This document shows, piece by piece, positions 27,670-36,840 of a stretch of DNA of 64,000 nucleotides; the first letter of the stretch is position 1, and the number at the start of each line of letters is the position of its first letter. The notes under the pieces are model-generated. The model worked only from the letters and a program-made list of their open reading frames with translations. It was not told the DNA's origin and made no database searches. Source of the stretch: Archangium sp. GTDB taxonomy: Bacteria; Myxococcota; Myxococcia; Myxococcales; Myxococcaceae. The position numbers and the translations under genes are program-made. The stretch covers positions 62,001 to 126,000 of the forward strand of contig JAUYRZ010000027.1 in assembly GCA_030695565.1 (NCBI GenBank), given 5' to 3'.

Positions 27670-29484
27670 TTACTGGCTTTTCGCCGCGTCGAGGATGGCT
27701 TTCACCTTCGGCACGTACTCGTCGTCAGGGGGCGCGACCTGGAGGAAGCGCTCGTAGTTCTTGCGCGCCTTTTCCATGTCGTTGGCGCTGCCGTCACGGC
27801 CAGCGATGAACGCGTAGACGCTGCCCAACTGGCGGTAGCACGGGTGGTAGGTGGGCGCGGCCTTGATGCAGCGCTCGAGGAGCATCGCCGCCTTCTCGAA
27901 GTTGCGCGCCTTCTTCTCGTCGGCCGCTTCCTTGGAGAGCGACTCGGCTTCGGCCGTCTTCGCGTTGGGCACCTTGGGCGGCTCGACCTTCACCACCGGG
28001 TCGACCCTGGTGGGGGGATCGACCTTCACCACCGGAGGATCCACCTTGGTGGGCGGGTCGACCTTCGCGGCCACCTTGTCGGCCACCAGCTTGGCGCGGC
28101 GCGACTCGAGCTCGTCGTACTTCGCGCGGAGCAGCTTGGTGCCAGAGGCCGAGTCGAGCTGCGTCTTGGCCTTCTCCAGCGAACCTGCGTCGAGCAGCTT
28201 TCCGGCCTGCTCCAGGGCGTTGCGCGCGGGCTTCTCGCTCTCGAGCTGCGTGAGGAACGTCTTCGCTTCGGGGATGAGCGTGCCTTCGACGGTCGCTTCT
28301 TTGGCCAGCGCTTCGGCCTTGTTCCAGTCGAGCTCGGTGGCGCCCTGGCGGGCATCGGCCAGCTTGGCGAGCGCTTCCATCTTGAGCGCCTCGAGGTCGG
28401 GCTTCACCTCGGGAAGGTTCGGGTTCTTCACCGCGATGGGGTCCTTCACCACCGGCTTGTCCCTGGGCGGGACGGTGACGGGCTCCTGGCTGCTCTTCCA
28501 CACCATGTAGCCGCCACCACCGATGATGACGACCAGCAGGGCGACGGCGATGGCGATGAGCGGGGTCTTCGAAGCGACGGCGGTATCGGCTTCCGCGGTG
28601 ACGCTCGAAGAGGTGCTGGGCGGAATGTTCACCTGCTCGCCGGGGCCCACGAACTTCAGCTTCACGTGGCCCAGCTCGATGACGTCGCCCGGGCGCAAGG
28701 TGACCTGCGCGTACGACTCGCCGTTGACCATCAGGCCGTTGGCAGACTGCATGTCGACCACGCGCCACTCACCCGTCTCTTCCCGCACCACTTTGCAGTG
28801 GGTGCGAGAGAGCGAACGGTGATCGAGCGCGATGTCGTTGTCGTCGGTGCGCCCGATCTTCATCTCGGTGCGGTTGCAGACGAACTCGCGGCCGGCGAAG
28901 TCGGTGTTGAGCACCACCAGGCGCGGTGCTTCGGTCGAGTCGATCTCGGCCACCGCGCGTTTGCGGTTGCCTTCGATCTGATCGATGCGAATGACGGCGG
29001 TCGACTGGTGCTTGGGGATCGAAGGGGGCGTATCGCCGCCGACCTCACCTTCTTCGGCGTCGCGAACGTCTTCGTCGGCTGCTTCCTGGGGTGACTCGAT
29101 CGCGGGCAGCGCCGGCATGGTGGCGCCGGGATCGGGGAGTTTTCGAGTGGCCGCCACCTCGAGGGGCACGGTGGGAGCCGTGGCCTGCTTCCCTTCTTCC
29201 GCCTGGAGGGCCAGATCGTAGTCGCCGATCTGAATCAGATCGCCGTCAGCGACCTGCACCTGTCCGGAGATCCGGTCACCGTTGATCCTGATCCCGTTGT
29301 AGCTCCCGAGATCTTCGATCAACACGTGACCGTTGTTCCGCATCAGTCGCGCATGGCGACGTGACACGTTCCGCTCCGTCAAGCGGATGGTGTTCCCCTC
29401 CTGACGACCAATGGTGATCTCGTCCCTCACAAAGGGGACGACGGTCTTCCGGCCTTCGTCGTCTTCGATGATCAGCTTCAACAC
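27670..29484 (-). CDS. Double-FHA membrane protein with TPR-like tail
   Basis: 604 residues from a GTG with an AGAAAGG ribosome site; the ATG 18 bases upstream is an alternative. FHA domain 1 is about 20-92 (IGRQEGNTIRL, SRRH, GSYNGIRING) and FHA 2 about 207-280 (IGRTDDNDIAL, SRTH, SANGLMVNG), both with the phosphothreonine-binding Arg/Ser/Asn pattern. One membrane helix lies at about 308-326, then a Pro/Lys-rich region with repeated KVDPP units and a C-terminal TPR-like segment. The FHA pair should bind phospho-Thr proteins at the inner face, with TPR partners on the far side. Co-directional with the receiver-XRE gene. Confidence 0.9.
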   Translation of the reverse strand: MLKLIIEDDEGRKTVVPFVRDEITIGRQEGNTIRLTERNVSRRHARLMRNNGHVLIEDLGSYNGIRINGDRISGQVQVADGDLIQIGDYDLALQAEEGKQATAPTVPLEVAATRKLPDPGATMPALPAIESPQEAADEDVRDAEEGEVGGDTPPSIPKHQSTAVIRIDQIEGNRKRAVAEIDSTEAPRLVVLNTDFAGREFVCNRTEMKIGRTDDNDIALDHRSLSRTHCKVVREETGEWRVVDMQSANGLMVNGESYAQVTLRPGDVIELGHVKLKFVGPGEQVNIPPSTSSSVTAEADTAVASKTPLIAIAVALLVVIIGGGGYMVWKSSQEPVTVPPRDKPVVKDPIAVKNPNLPEVKPDLEALKMEALAKLADARQGATELDWNKAEALAKEATVEGTLIPEAKTFLTQLESEKPARNALEQAGKLLDAGSLEKAKTQLDSASGTKLLRAKYDELESRRAKLVADKVAAKVDPPTKVDPPVVKVDPPTRVDPVVKVEPPKVPNAKTAEAESLSKEAADEKKARNFEKAAMLLERCIKAAPTYHPCYRQLGSVYAFIAGRDGSANDMEKARKNYERFLQVAPPDDEYVPKVKAILDAAKSQ

Positions 29485-29582
29485 GCCGGACCTTTCTACC
29501 ATCACTGTATGGAACCGCACACCAATCATGGCGGCCGAAACCCGAACGTTTCCACATCGTTCTGGAGATCGACAGCCTGATC

Positions 29583-31382
29583 ATGCCAGGGGCCTTCGAC
29601 TACAGTTCCATCGGACGAATGGCCGGCCCTGTCACATTGCGAACCGACGCGGGCGACGAAGACCTCGATCTGGCCGAGTTCGAGGCCCGTCTTCAGCAGG
29701 GAGAAGTCTCCCCACAGAGCCTCGTGCGCCTGCCGGCGGTGACCGGAGACCACTTCGTTCCGGCCTGTGAACTGGAGCTCTACCAGCGGCTCCACCAGCC
29801 CCGCCGGGCCTACTTTCGACGGGCTTTTTCGGTCAGCCGCTTCCCCTGGCTCACTTCGGGGCTGATCCTCATCAATGTGGCCGTCTTCCTGGCCACGGCT
29901 GAGAACGGCGAATTGGGCCTCGACGCGATGGTGCGCAGCGGGGCGAAGGTGGGGCCGCTCATCTTCGACCTGGGCGAGGTGTGGCGCCTCTTCACCGCCA
30001 ACTTCCTCCATCACGACGCCCTGCACATCGGGCTGAACATGTTCGTGCTCTTCAACGTGGGCGGGGTGCTCGAGAACACGTACCGCACGCTCGATTACCT
30101 CTGGCTGCTGGTCTTCACCGGCATCGCCACCATGACCACCTCACTCTTCCTCAACGACGCCATCACCGTGGGCGCGTCGGGCATGGTGTTCGGTTGTCTG
30201 GGCGGGGTGCTGGCGTTCGGGCTCAAGTACCGCAGCCTGCTTCCTCCCTCCTACCGGAGCCTGCTGGGCGACGCGGCCATTCCCACGGTGCTGGGGCTGC
30301 TGCTGATCGGCATCACCTCGCAGGGCGTGGACAACTGGGCGCACGTGGGTGGCCTGCTCGCCGGGATCGCCACGGGCGCGTTGATGCGGCCCCGGCTGCT
30401 GGCCGATGCGCGGCCGCTCTGGTGGGAGCCCGCGGTACGAGCCGCGCCTTCACTCGCGGTGTTGACCGTCATCTTCCTGGGTGAACCGCTCTTCTTCGGG
30501 CAGTTCCTCCCGCGGGTGCGGGTGGAGCGCTCGGAGGCCTTCGGGCTCACCATGCCGGTGCCTTCAGGCTGGGTGAGCGGGGCGGATCCACTCGGCTCCA
30601 TCGCCTGGTTCAACGGCCTGTCGAGTGCGGGCCGGGCGAGTTTTGCCGCGGAGGCCGTGGAGATGCCGGAGGGCGCCGACGTGCACGAGGCCGCGCGGCG
30701 GTTCGTGGAGGAGCGCCTCAATCCCCGCGATCTCGGCGACGAGGTGCTCTCGGTGCACGCGGAGCCGGCCGAAGCGTGGCGGGTGGCCGACCGCGATGGC
30801 CTGCGGGTGCGGGTGACGATCAAGGAGACCGGTGGGGTGCGCAGGTTGATGGTGTTCTTCGTGCCGCGCGGAACGCTCGTCTATCAACTGGTGGCGGAGT
30901 GGCCGCAGGGTTTCCCCCGCTATGCGCAGGTGGCGGAGTGGATGGTGGCGGGTCTTCGTTTCACCGAACCGCGCGCGCTGCGATTGGTGCGCGGTGAAGC
31001 ACTGCTCTTTCCCAACTCGCCCGACGCGTTGGCCCGGCTGGGTCTGGCGCTGCTGGAGCAGGGGGAAGGTCCGGCGGCGGCGGAAGCGCTGCAGGCCGCG
31101 GTGCGCGGTGCACCGGCGATCGTGCCGTACCGGGTGGCGCTGGCCCGCGCGTTCCTGGTCTCCGGTGAGGTCGACCATGCGTGTGAAGCGAGTCAGGCCG
31201 CGTTGACCTACAGCCCGGATGACGCGCAGGCGCTCGAGGCCGATGCCCGGTGTGAATTGGCCCGAGGGCACCCGCGTCGTGCGCTCGAGCGGTTGGGGCA
31301 GGCGAGGGTGGCGGCGCCGGAGGATGAGCGGCTCAAGGATGCAGAGACGAAGTTGCGCGCCACGTTGCCGGAGTTCAGATAG
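29583..31382 (+). CDS. Rhomboid intramembrane protease with GYF-like and TPR regions
   Basis: 599 residues. N-terminal GYF_2-like segment (about 15-70), six-helix rhomboid core (about 85-265), then an extramembrane domain (about 290-460) and a C-terminal TPR region (about 470-595). Catalytic residues are present: Ser in GASGMVFG (about 199) and His in NWAHVGGLLAG (about 250); the upstream HHDALHIGLNMF His pair also fits. It should cleave membrane helices. Substrate unknown. It diverges from the FHA gene and precedes a LolA-like gene by 13 bases, so it may head a rhomboid-LolA-porin unit. Confidence 0.9.
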   Translation: MPGAFDYSSIGRMAGPVTLRTDAGDEDLDLAEFEARLQQGEVSPQSLVRLPAVTGDHFVPACELELYQRLHQPRRAYFRRAFSVSRFPWLTSGLILINVAVFLATAENGELGLDAMVRSGAKVGPLIFDLGEVWRLFTANFLHHDALHIGLNMFVLFNVGGVLENTYRTLDYLWLLVFTGIATMTTSLFLNDAITVGASGMVFGCLGGVLAFGLKYRSLLPPSYRSLLGDAAIPTVLGLLLIGITSQGVDNWAHVGGLLAGIATGALMRPRLLADARPLWWEPAVRAAPSLAVLTVIFLGEPLFFGQFLPRVRVERSEAFGLTMPVPSGWVSGADPLGSIAWFNGLSSAGRASFAAEAVEMPEGADVHEAARRFVEERLNPRDLGDEVLSVHAEPAEAWRVADRDGLRVRVTIKETGGVRRLMVFFVPRGTLVYQLVAEWPQGFPRYAQVAEWMVAGLRFTEPRALRLVRGEALLFPNSPDALARLGLALLEQGEGPAAAEALQAAVRGAPAIVPYRVALARAFLVSGEVDHACEASQAALTYSPDDAQALEADARCELARGHPRRALERLGQARVAAPEDERLKDAETKLRATLPEFR

Positions 31383-31395
31383 GCCTTCACGCACC

Positions 31396-32151
31396 ATGCG
31401 AGTCACGTTGATGATCGTGTCGTTGGTCGCCTCCGCCGCGTTCGCGGAAGAGACGGCCGCCGAGATCTCGAAGAAGTCGCGAGAGCGCGGCGCCCTCAAT
31501 CTGGTGGGGCTGACCGCCGAGATGAAGCTCGTGTCCATCGCGGCCGATGGGAAGTCGAAGGAGCAGGTGCTCACTTCGACCTCCAAGACCATCAACGGCA
31601 AGAGCCACGCGCTCGCCCGGTTCTCCGCGCCCGCAGGTGTCTCGGGTGTGGCGGTGCTCACCATCGCCGGCGAGCAGGGCCAGGGCGACGACGTCTCGCT
31701 CTATCTCCCCAAGCTCAAGCGCGTTCGGAAGGTGGCGAAGAGCGATCGCGGCAAGGCGTTCATGGACACCGATTTCTCCTACGCGGACATCGGCTCGAAC
31801 GGCACGCGCGACGAAGACACGAAGCGCCTGGAAGATTCGAAGATCGAAGGGCGCGATTGTTTCGTGCTCGAGGGCAAAGGTGACGACTCGTCTCCTTACG
31901 GCCAGGTGAAGATGTTCGTCGACAAGCAGACCTGGGTGCCCATGCAGGTCGAGTACTCCGACAAGTCGGGCAAGCCGCTCAAGCGCTACCGCACGCTCAA
32001 GCTCAAGCAGTTCAAGGAGCGGGTGCTGGCCGCGGAGTCGGTGATGGAGAACCTCCAGTCGGGCACGAAGACCCAGATGACCGTTCTCAAGCTGGAGGAC
32101 TCGACGCTGGGTGACGAGGCCTTCACCGATCGCGCGCTCGAGCGCGGCTGA
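31396..32151 (+). CDS. Outer-membrane lipoprotein-sorting (LolA-like) protein
   Basis: 251 residues from an ATG giving a clean signal peptide (MRVTLMIVSLVASAAFA, cleavage before EET). The mature part matches the LolA-like/DUF4292-type beta fold: SLYLPKLKRVRKV, FMDTDFSYADI, FVDKQTWVPMQVEYSDKSGK. Such periplasmic proteins carry lipids or lipoproteins and often sit beside RND or barrel proteins. The next gene, four bases on, is an outer-membrane barrel candidate, so a two-protein periplasm-to-outer-membrane path is likely. Ligand unknown. Confidence 0.85.
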   Translation: MRVTLMIVSLVASAAFAEETAAEISKKSRERGALNLVGLTAEMKLVSIAADGKSKEQVLTSTSKTINGKSHALARFSAPAGVSGVAVLTIAGEQGQGDDVSLYLPKLKRVRKVAKSDRGKAFMDTDFSYADIGSNGTRDEDTKRLEDSKIEGRDCFVLEGKGDDSSPYGQVKMFVDKQTWVPMQVEYSDKSGKPLKRYRTLKLKQFKERVLAAESVMENLQSGTKTQMTVLKLEDSTLGDEAFTDRALERG

Positions 32152-32155
32152 AGCG

Positions 32156-33667
32156 TTGAAGCGCGTCGCGTTCGTCGTGGCGGTGTTCGCCCTTCCTGCG
32201 TTCGCACAGGAAGACGGCGGCGGAGCCATGGGCATCGAGACCTTCGAAGAGGTCGATGCGGGCACTCCGGTGGTTGCTCCGCTGGAGACCTTCAAGAGCG
32301 AGCCCGCGGCCCCCACGGTGCGCGTCTACGGGTGGACCTCTGCATACACCTCGCTCGATACCCGCTTCGATTCACCTCGCGGCGCGGCGTTGGCGGAGAA
32401 CGTGTGGGAAGGTCGGCTGCGCGCGGTGCTGGGCGTCGACGTGAAGTTGAACGAGCACGTGCGGCTGGTGCTGGAAGGCCGCGCGCAGGTGCGGGGCGCC
32501 ACGCAGCGTGACTTCGATCGCGCGAAGGGCTTCTTCGAGCCGATGCTCGGCGACGCGTTCGTCGATCTCTACACCTCGAAGGTCGACCTTCGTGTGGGCA
32601 ACCAGCGCATTCCGCTCGGGGCCAACGCGGCGCTCGCTCCGGCCGACGCGCTCAACCCCAGGGATCTGCGGGAGAGCAGTGGAGACCTGGAAGACGCGCT
32701 GCTCCCCGTCTTCGCGATTCGTGCCCAAGGCGAGCTGGGAAAGCTGTCGTGGCTCGCGGCGTACGTGCCGTTCTTCCAGCCGCACCGGCTGTTCGTCTTC
32801 GGGCAGGACGAAGGGGTGTTGCAGCCCGCGTTCGGTCAATCGCTCGACAACCGGCGCATCGACCCGTCGGTGGAGGACTTTCTTCAGGACCGCGTGCTGG
32901 AGACGCAGCGGCCGCCTCCGTTCGCGGGTGACCTCGCGCTGCGCGTGACGGCCGAGGGGCGCGTGAAGGTGGGCGCGAGCTGGGTGTGGATGAACGAGAA
33001 GCTCTCCCGGGTCACGGTGGATCCCGAGCTGGCCCGGGTGTTGGCGGCGCAGGCTGCGGGGCGCACGCCCGACCAGGCGGGCGCGGTGTCGGTGCTCAAT
33101 CGTTTTCAGGCGGGCGAGACGCTGTACCGCGGCTTCTACGGCAGGCAGCACCTCTTCTCTGCAGAGGCGTCAGCGCTGCTGGGGCCAGGTCAGCTCGACG
33201 TCGACTTCACCTATTCGCCGCGGCAGACCTTCTACGACGCCGACTTCTCCCCGGTGGACAAGGCGTCGGTCACGCTGGTGGCCAGCTACAGCCAGGCGTC
33301 GGATTCTCCGTTGCTGTATTCGATCAGTTACCTGGGCATGGCGCTGCCTGACATCGGGGCGCGCGAGCAGTTGATCATTCTCGAGCCGGCCACCTCGGTG
33401 GGCGCGGCGCACACCGCGTTCTTCCATCTGTTCATCGGGGTGCTCGGCTACACCTTCTGGGACAAGCGCTTCGAGGTCTCGTTTCGCGGAACGTTCGAGC
33501 CGGTGCAGCAAAGCTTCTCACTCGCGCCGCGGGTGACGTACCAGGGCATCGAGGGGCTCAAGCTCTTCGTGGCGGCTGAGTTCTACGAGGGCAAGCCGTG
33601 GAGTCCGTTCGGCTACTTCGATCGCAACGATCGAGTTCTCCTCGGCGCCCGGTACGAACTCTTTTAA
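32156..33667 (+). CDS. Outer-membrane beta-barrel (porin-like) protein
   Basis: 503 residues from a TTG four bases after the LolA-like stop; this start gives a signal peptide (MKRVAFVVAVFALPAFA). The mature sequence has alternating hydrophobic/polar strands and ends in Phe (RYELF), the outer-membrane assembly signal. It is reminiscent of alginate-export or DUF1302-like barrels, but not certainly. An upstream ATG in frame exists but gives no signal peptide. The stop codon overlaps the end of the kinase gene on the other strand (TTAA). Confidence 0.78.
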   Translation: MKRVAFVVAVFALPAFAQEDGGGAMGIETFEEVDAGTPVVAPLETFKSEPAAPTVRVYGWTSAYTSLDTRFDSPRGAALAENVWEGRLRAVLGVDVKLNEHVRLVLEGRAQVRGATQRDFDRAKGFFEPMLGDAFVDLYTSKVDLRVGNQRIPLGANAALAPADALNPRDLRESSGDLEDALLPVFAIRAQGELGKLSWLAAYVPFFQPHRLFVFGQDEGVLQPAFGQSLDNRRIDPSVEDFLQDRVLETQRPPPFAGDLALRVTAEGRVKVGASWVWMNEKLSRVTVDPELARVLAAQAAGRTPDQAGAVSVLNRFQAGETLYRGFYGRQHLFSAEASALLGPGQLDVDFTYSPRQTFYDADFSPVDKASVTLVASYSQASDSPLLYSISYLGMALPDIGAREQLIILEPATSVGAAHTAFFHLFIGVLGYTFWDKRFEVSFRGTFEPVQQSFSLAPRVTYQGIEGLKLFVAAEFYEGKPWSPFGYFDRNDRVLLGARYELF

Positions 33668-36600
33668 GGCTCAGCCACGACCCCCGCATCCGGCAACACG
33701 ACCGCGTTTCTCTTGAGCCACTCCACCAGCGGCACGCGGCGTGAACCACTGAGCTTCGGCATCAAGCTCGAAATCAGCTCCGCCGACGGGCCGCGCTCTT
33801 CCGGCCGGGCCAGCCACGTCGCCTCCGCCATCAACACCTGCGCCTCCAGCAACAGCCGCGCGTTCTGGGCCTCCGTAAAACGCTGCTGAGCACTCGTCGC
33901 CAGCGGAATGGCCTCGCCCGGTTTCCCCACGCGCAGGAGCGCCTGAGCCAGCAACAGCTCGGTCTTCCCCGCCGGCTGGCCGCCCACCTTCGACCTGAGC
34001 TCGAGCGAACGTTGAAGCGGCGCGATCGCCAGCTCCGCATGCCCCTGCGCGAGCTCGAGCCGGCCCTGACAGTCAGCCAGATCCGCCGCGTCGATGGTCT
34101 CGTCGCCCGCTGCCAACCGCCGCTGCACTTCAGCCAGCGCCTTGCGCGCATCGGCCCACCCGCCCAGCTGTGTCCACGCGGCGACCTGCTCGAGCAGCGC
34201 GGTGGAGATCTCTCTTTCCCCCGCAGCGCCCCGCGCCTTGGCGAGGGCCAGGTGCCGGGTGGCCGTCTGCAGCGCCTCGCCCCCGTATTCGCCGGCGAGA
34301 AACAGGTCAGCCTCGAGCTCCAGCACCGCCATCATCTCCGCCGAATCCGCGCCGCTCATCAGCGTGCGCGTCTCCTTCACCTCGGCGAGCAGCACCTGGG
34401 CCGCCTCCAGCTCGCCCACCGAGATGAGCAACCGCACCAACGCCTGCGCGCTGTGCAGCGACTCGGGGTGATTGATGCCCAGCGCCTTGCGGCGAATCTG
34501 CAGCGCGCGTTCGAAGGCAGCGCGGGCCTCAAGGGCCTTGCCCATGCGCCTGAGCGCGACGGCGAGGTTGTGAGAGGCGAACGCGACGTTGGGGTGCTCC
34601 GAGCCTTCCAGCTTCTCGTGCAGCCGCAGGCTCTGGTCGTACCGCGTGACGGCTTCTTCGTAGCGGCCGAGGTGCGTCAGCACGATGCCCAGGTTGTTGA
34701 GCGTGGAGGCCACGTCGGGGTGTTCGTTGCCCAGGTGTTCCTGCTGCAGGTTGAGCACGCGCTCGAAGTCGGCCAGCGCCGGCTTGAAACGTTTGCGGCG
34801 AATGTCGACGAAGCCATCGTTGCGGCCCAGCTCGACCTGCACTTCCCAATCACCCGGCACCCGGGCCGCCGCGGCGGAAGCGAGCCGGCTCCACGCATCG
34901 GCATCGGCGTCAGACTCGTCGTAACCCTCGCTCGCATAGAGCCGGGAGAGCCCACGCGCCGCCAGCCCTGCTTCTCCCGACTTGAGCGCCTGCTCGGTGG
35001 CCACCAGGTTGGCCTGCCGCGCCAGCCGGTTCTCGCCCCGCTTGAGCTCCAGGCGCGCCAGTAAGAGGTACGCCTCGGCCTGCGTGGAAGGAGGCGCGGC
35101 CGGAGAAAGCCCGGTCTTCAGCTTCTCGGCGCCCGCGGCGTACTTGCCGGCCGCGAACAACGCGCGCGCCTCGGCCATTTTTGCGTGCAGCAGCTGATCT
35201 GCCGCCTGCTCCTTCTCGTCGGCCGCGAAGTGCCGGCGCATGCCCGCGCTGGTGGTGCACGAAGCCGCACTCTCCAGGCCGCGAGCAGCGGTCGGCGCGT
35301 TGTTCACCACGTCGTGATCGGGCGCCTCGAACAGGGCCACCAACGCCTCGAGGCGTTGCACGCGTTCGTCGAGACAGGCCGTCTTGAGCTCGGTGGCTTC
35401 AGGCGAGTCGACCTTGCGAAGGCGGGCGGCTTCACAGACCTCACGCGAGGTGACCACCCATTCGGCGGCCCAGGTGTCGAGCGCCCGCTCTGAGCTCGCC
35501 CACGCTTCTTCCGCGTACGACAGCCCGGTCGCCTTGAAGCCTTCACGCAGCTTCGTTTTCCGGGGCGCGTCCCAGACCCCGGTGAGCCGGCGCTCGGTGC
35601 CGCCGCAGACGAGCAGGCGTTGGCGAGTCCACACGCCGTAGCCGATGCCGAAGATCGAGAAGAGTACCAGGCCGGTGACGAAGAGCGTGCGGCGCGGGTT
35701 CCGTCGGGCGCGGGGCTTGAGCGCCTTGATGAGCGCGTCCATCTCGGGCCAGCGCTCAGCGGGGTTCGCCTTCAGTCCCCTTCGCAGCACGTCCTGCACC
35801 CAGTCGGGCACCTGCGTATCGGAGGGCACGGGCGTGAGCCGGCCGGCGGCGATCTCCTGGGCGTGCTGCTTGAGCGTGGCGCCCGAGAAGGGGCGGTTGC
35901 CGAACAGGCCCTCCCACAAGGCCACGCAGAAGCTGAATTGATCTGAGCGCGCGTCGGTGGGCAGACCTGCGATCTGCTCCGGGGCCATGTAGCCGGGCGT
36001 GCCCATGACCGCGCCATCACGGGTGAGCGGCACGTTGAGCGAGCTGTCACCCACGTTCTCCGGCACCTCCAGCTCAGGCGGTGCGGCTGCGGGCGTCGAG
36101 GTCGATTGCCGCGCGAGGCCGAAGTCGACCACCCGGGGCCGGGCATCGGCGCCCAGCAATACGTTGTCGGGCTTGAAGTCGCGATGCACCAGGCCCGCGC
36201 GATGGGCCGCCGAGAGCCCTTCGGCCGCGCCGCGGAAGATGCGAACGATCTCGTCCCACGGGTGGTGGCCTCGCAGCCAATCGGCGAGCGTCTCGCCTTC
36301 CACGTATTCCATGGCGACGAAGACGCGATCGCCGAACAGCCCCACGTCGTGCACCGCGATGACGTTGGGGTGTTGCAGCCGGGCCATGGCCTGCGCTTCC
36401 CGCAGCAGCCGGGCTTTGCCTTCTTCGGCCGAGAGCGCACCACCGCGCAGCAGCTTGAGGGCCACCTTGCGATCGAGCTGGGGGTCGTACGCGCCGAACA
36501 CCTCGCCCATGCCGCCGGCGCCCAGCTTCTCCAGCATCACGTAGCGGCCCAGCGTGGCGCCGCGCTGGAGCACCAGGCCGCTGCCGTGGGTCGCCAACGA

Positions 36601-36795
36601 ATGACCTTCGGCCCGGGTGGGCACGCCGTCTTTCGAGCCGACCGCGGTCTTGGAGAAGGCCGCCGACGAGATGCTGTTCTGCTTCAGCCGGCACGCTTCA
36701 CACTCGGCAAGGTGGCGCTCGACCTCGGCGGCCGCCTCTCCTTCCATCTGCCCCAGCGTGAACGCGAGGAGCGCTTCGTCTACGACGTGGGGCAT
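33664..36795 (-). CDS. Ser/Thr protein kinase with zinc-finger N-terminus and TPR tail
   Basis: 1043 residues. N-terminal zinc-finger-like motif HLAECEAC (HxxxCxxC, about 28-35) as in anti-sigma factors. A complete Hanks kinase follows (about 84-350): GAGGMGEVF, catalytic Lys in VALKLL, HRDFKPDN, DFGLA and APEQ, with all catalytic residues. One membrane helix is at about 365-385. The large C-terminal part (about 590-1030) is full of TPR-like repeats, including the AL..QLRLHEKLEG type. It is an active kinase by sequence. Such kinases are numerous in myxobacteria and typically phosphorylate FHA-binding partners. It converges with the barrel gene. Confidence 0.93.
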   Translation of the reverse strand: MPHVVDEALLAFTLGQMEGEAAAEVERHLAECEACRLKQNSISSAAFSKTAVGSKDGVPTRAEGHSLATHGSGLVLQRGATLGRYVMLEKLGAGGMGEVFGAYDPQLDRKVALKLLRGGALSAEEGKARLLREAQAMARLQHPNVIAVHDVGLFGDRVFVAMEYVEGETLADWLRGHHPWDEIVRIFRGAAEGLSAAHRAGLVHRDFKPDNVLLGADARPRVVDFGLARQSTSTPAAAPPELEVPENVGDSSLNVPLTRDGAVMGTPGYMAPEQIAGLPTDARSDQFSFCVALWEGLFGNRPFSGATLKQHAQEIAAGRLTPVPSDTQVPDWVQDVLRRGLKANPAERWPEMDALIKALKPRARRNPRRTLFVTGLVLFSIFGIGYGVWTRQRLLVCGGTERRLTGVWDAPRKTKLREGFKATGLSYAEEAWASSERALDTWAAEWVVTSREVCEAARLRKVDSPEATELKTACLDERVQRLEALVALFEAPDHDVVNNAPTAARGLESAASCTTSAGMRRHFAADEKEQAADQLLHAKMAEARALFAAGKYAAGAEKLKTGLSPAAPPSTQAEAYLLLARLELKRGENRLARQANLVATEQALKSGEAGLAARGLSRLYASEGYDESDADADAWSRLASAAAARVPGDWEVQVELGRNDGFVDIRRKRFKPALADFERVLNLQQEHLGNEHPDVASTLNNLGIVLTHLGRYEEAVTRYDQSLRLHEKLEGSEHPNVAFASHNLAVALRRMGKALEARAAFERALQIRRKALGINHPESLHSAQALVRLLISVGELEAAQVLLAEVKETRTLMSGADSAEMMAVLELEADLFLAGEYGGEALQTATRHLALAKARGAAGEREISTALLEQVAAWTQLGGWADARKALAEVQRRLAAGDETIDAADLADCQGRLELAQGHAELAIAPLQRSLELRSKVGGQPAGKTELLLAQALLRVGKPGEAIPLATSAQQRFTEAQNARLLLEAQVLMAEATWLARPEERGPSAELISSLMPKLSGSRRVPLVEWLKRNAVVLPDAGVVAEP

Positions 36796-36840
36796 GGCCG
36801 AAGTCAGAACGCTAACACCGGCGCGCTGATTTCAAGGTTG

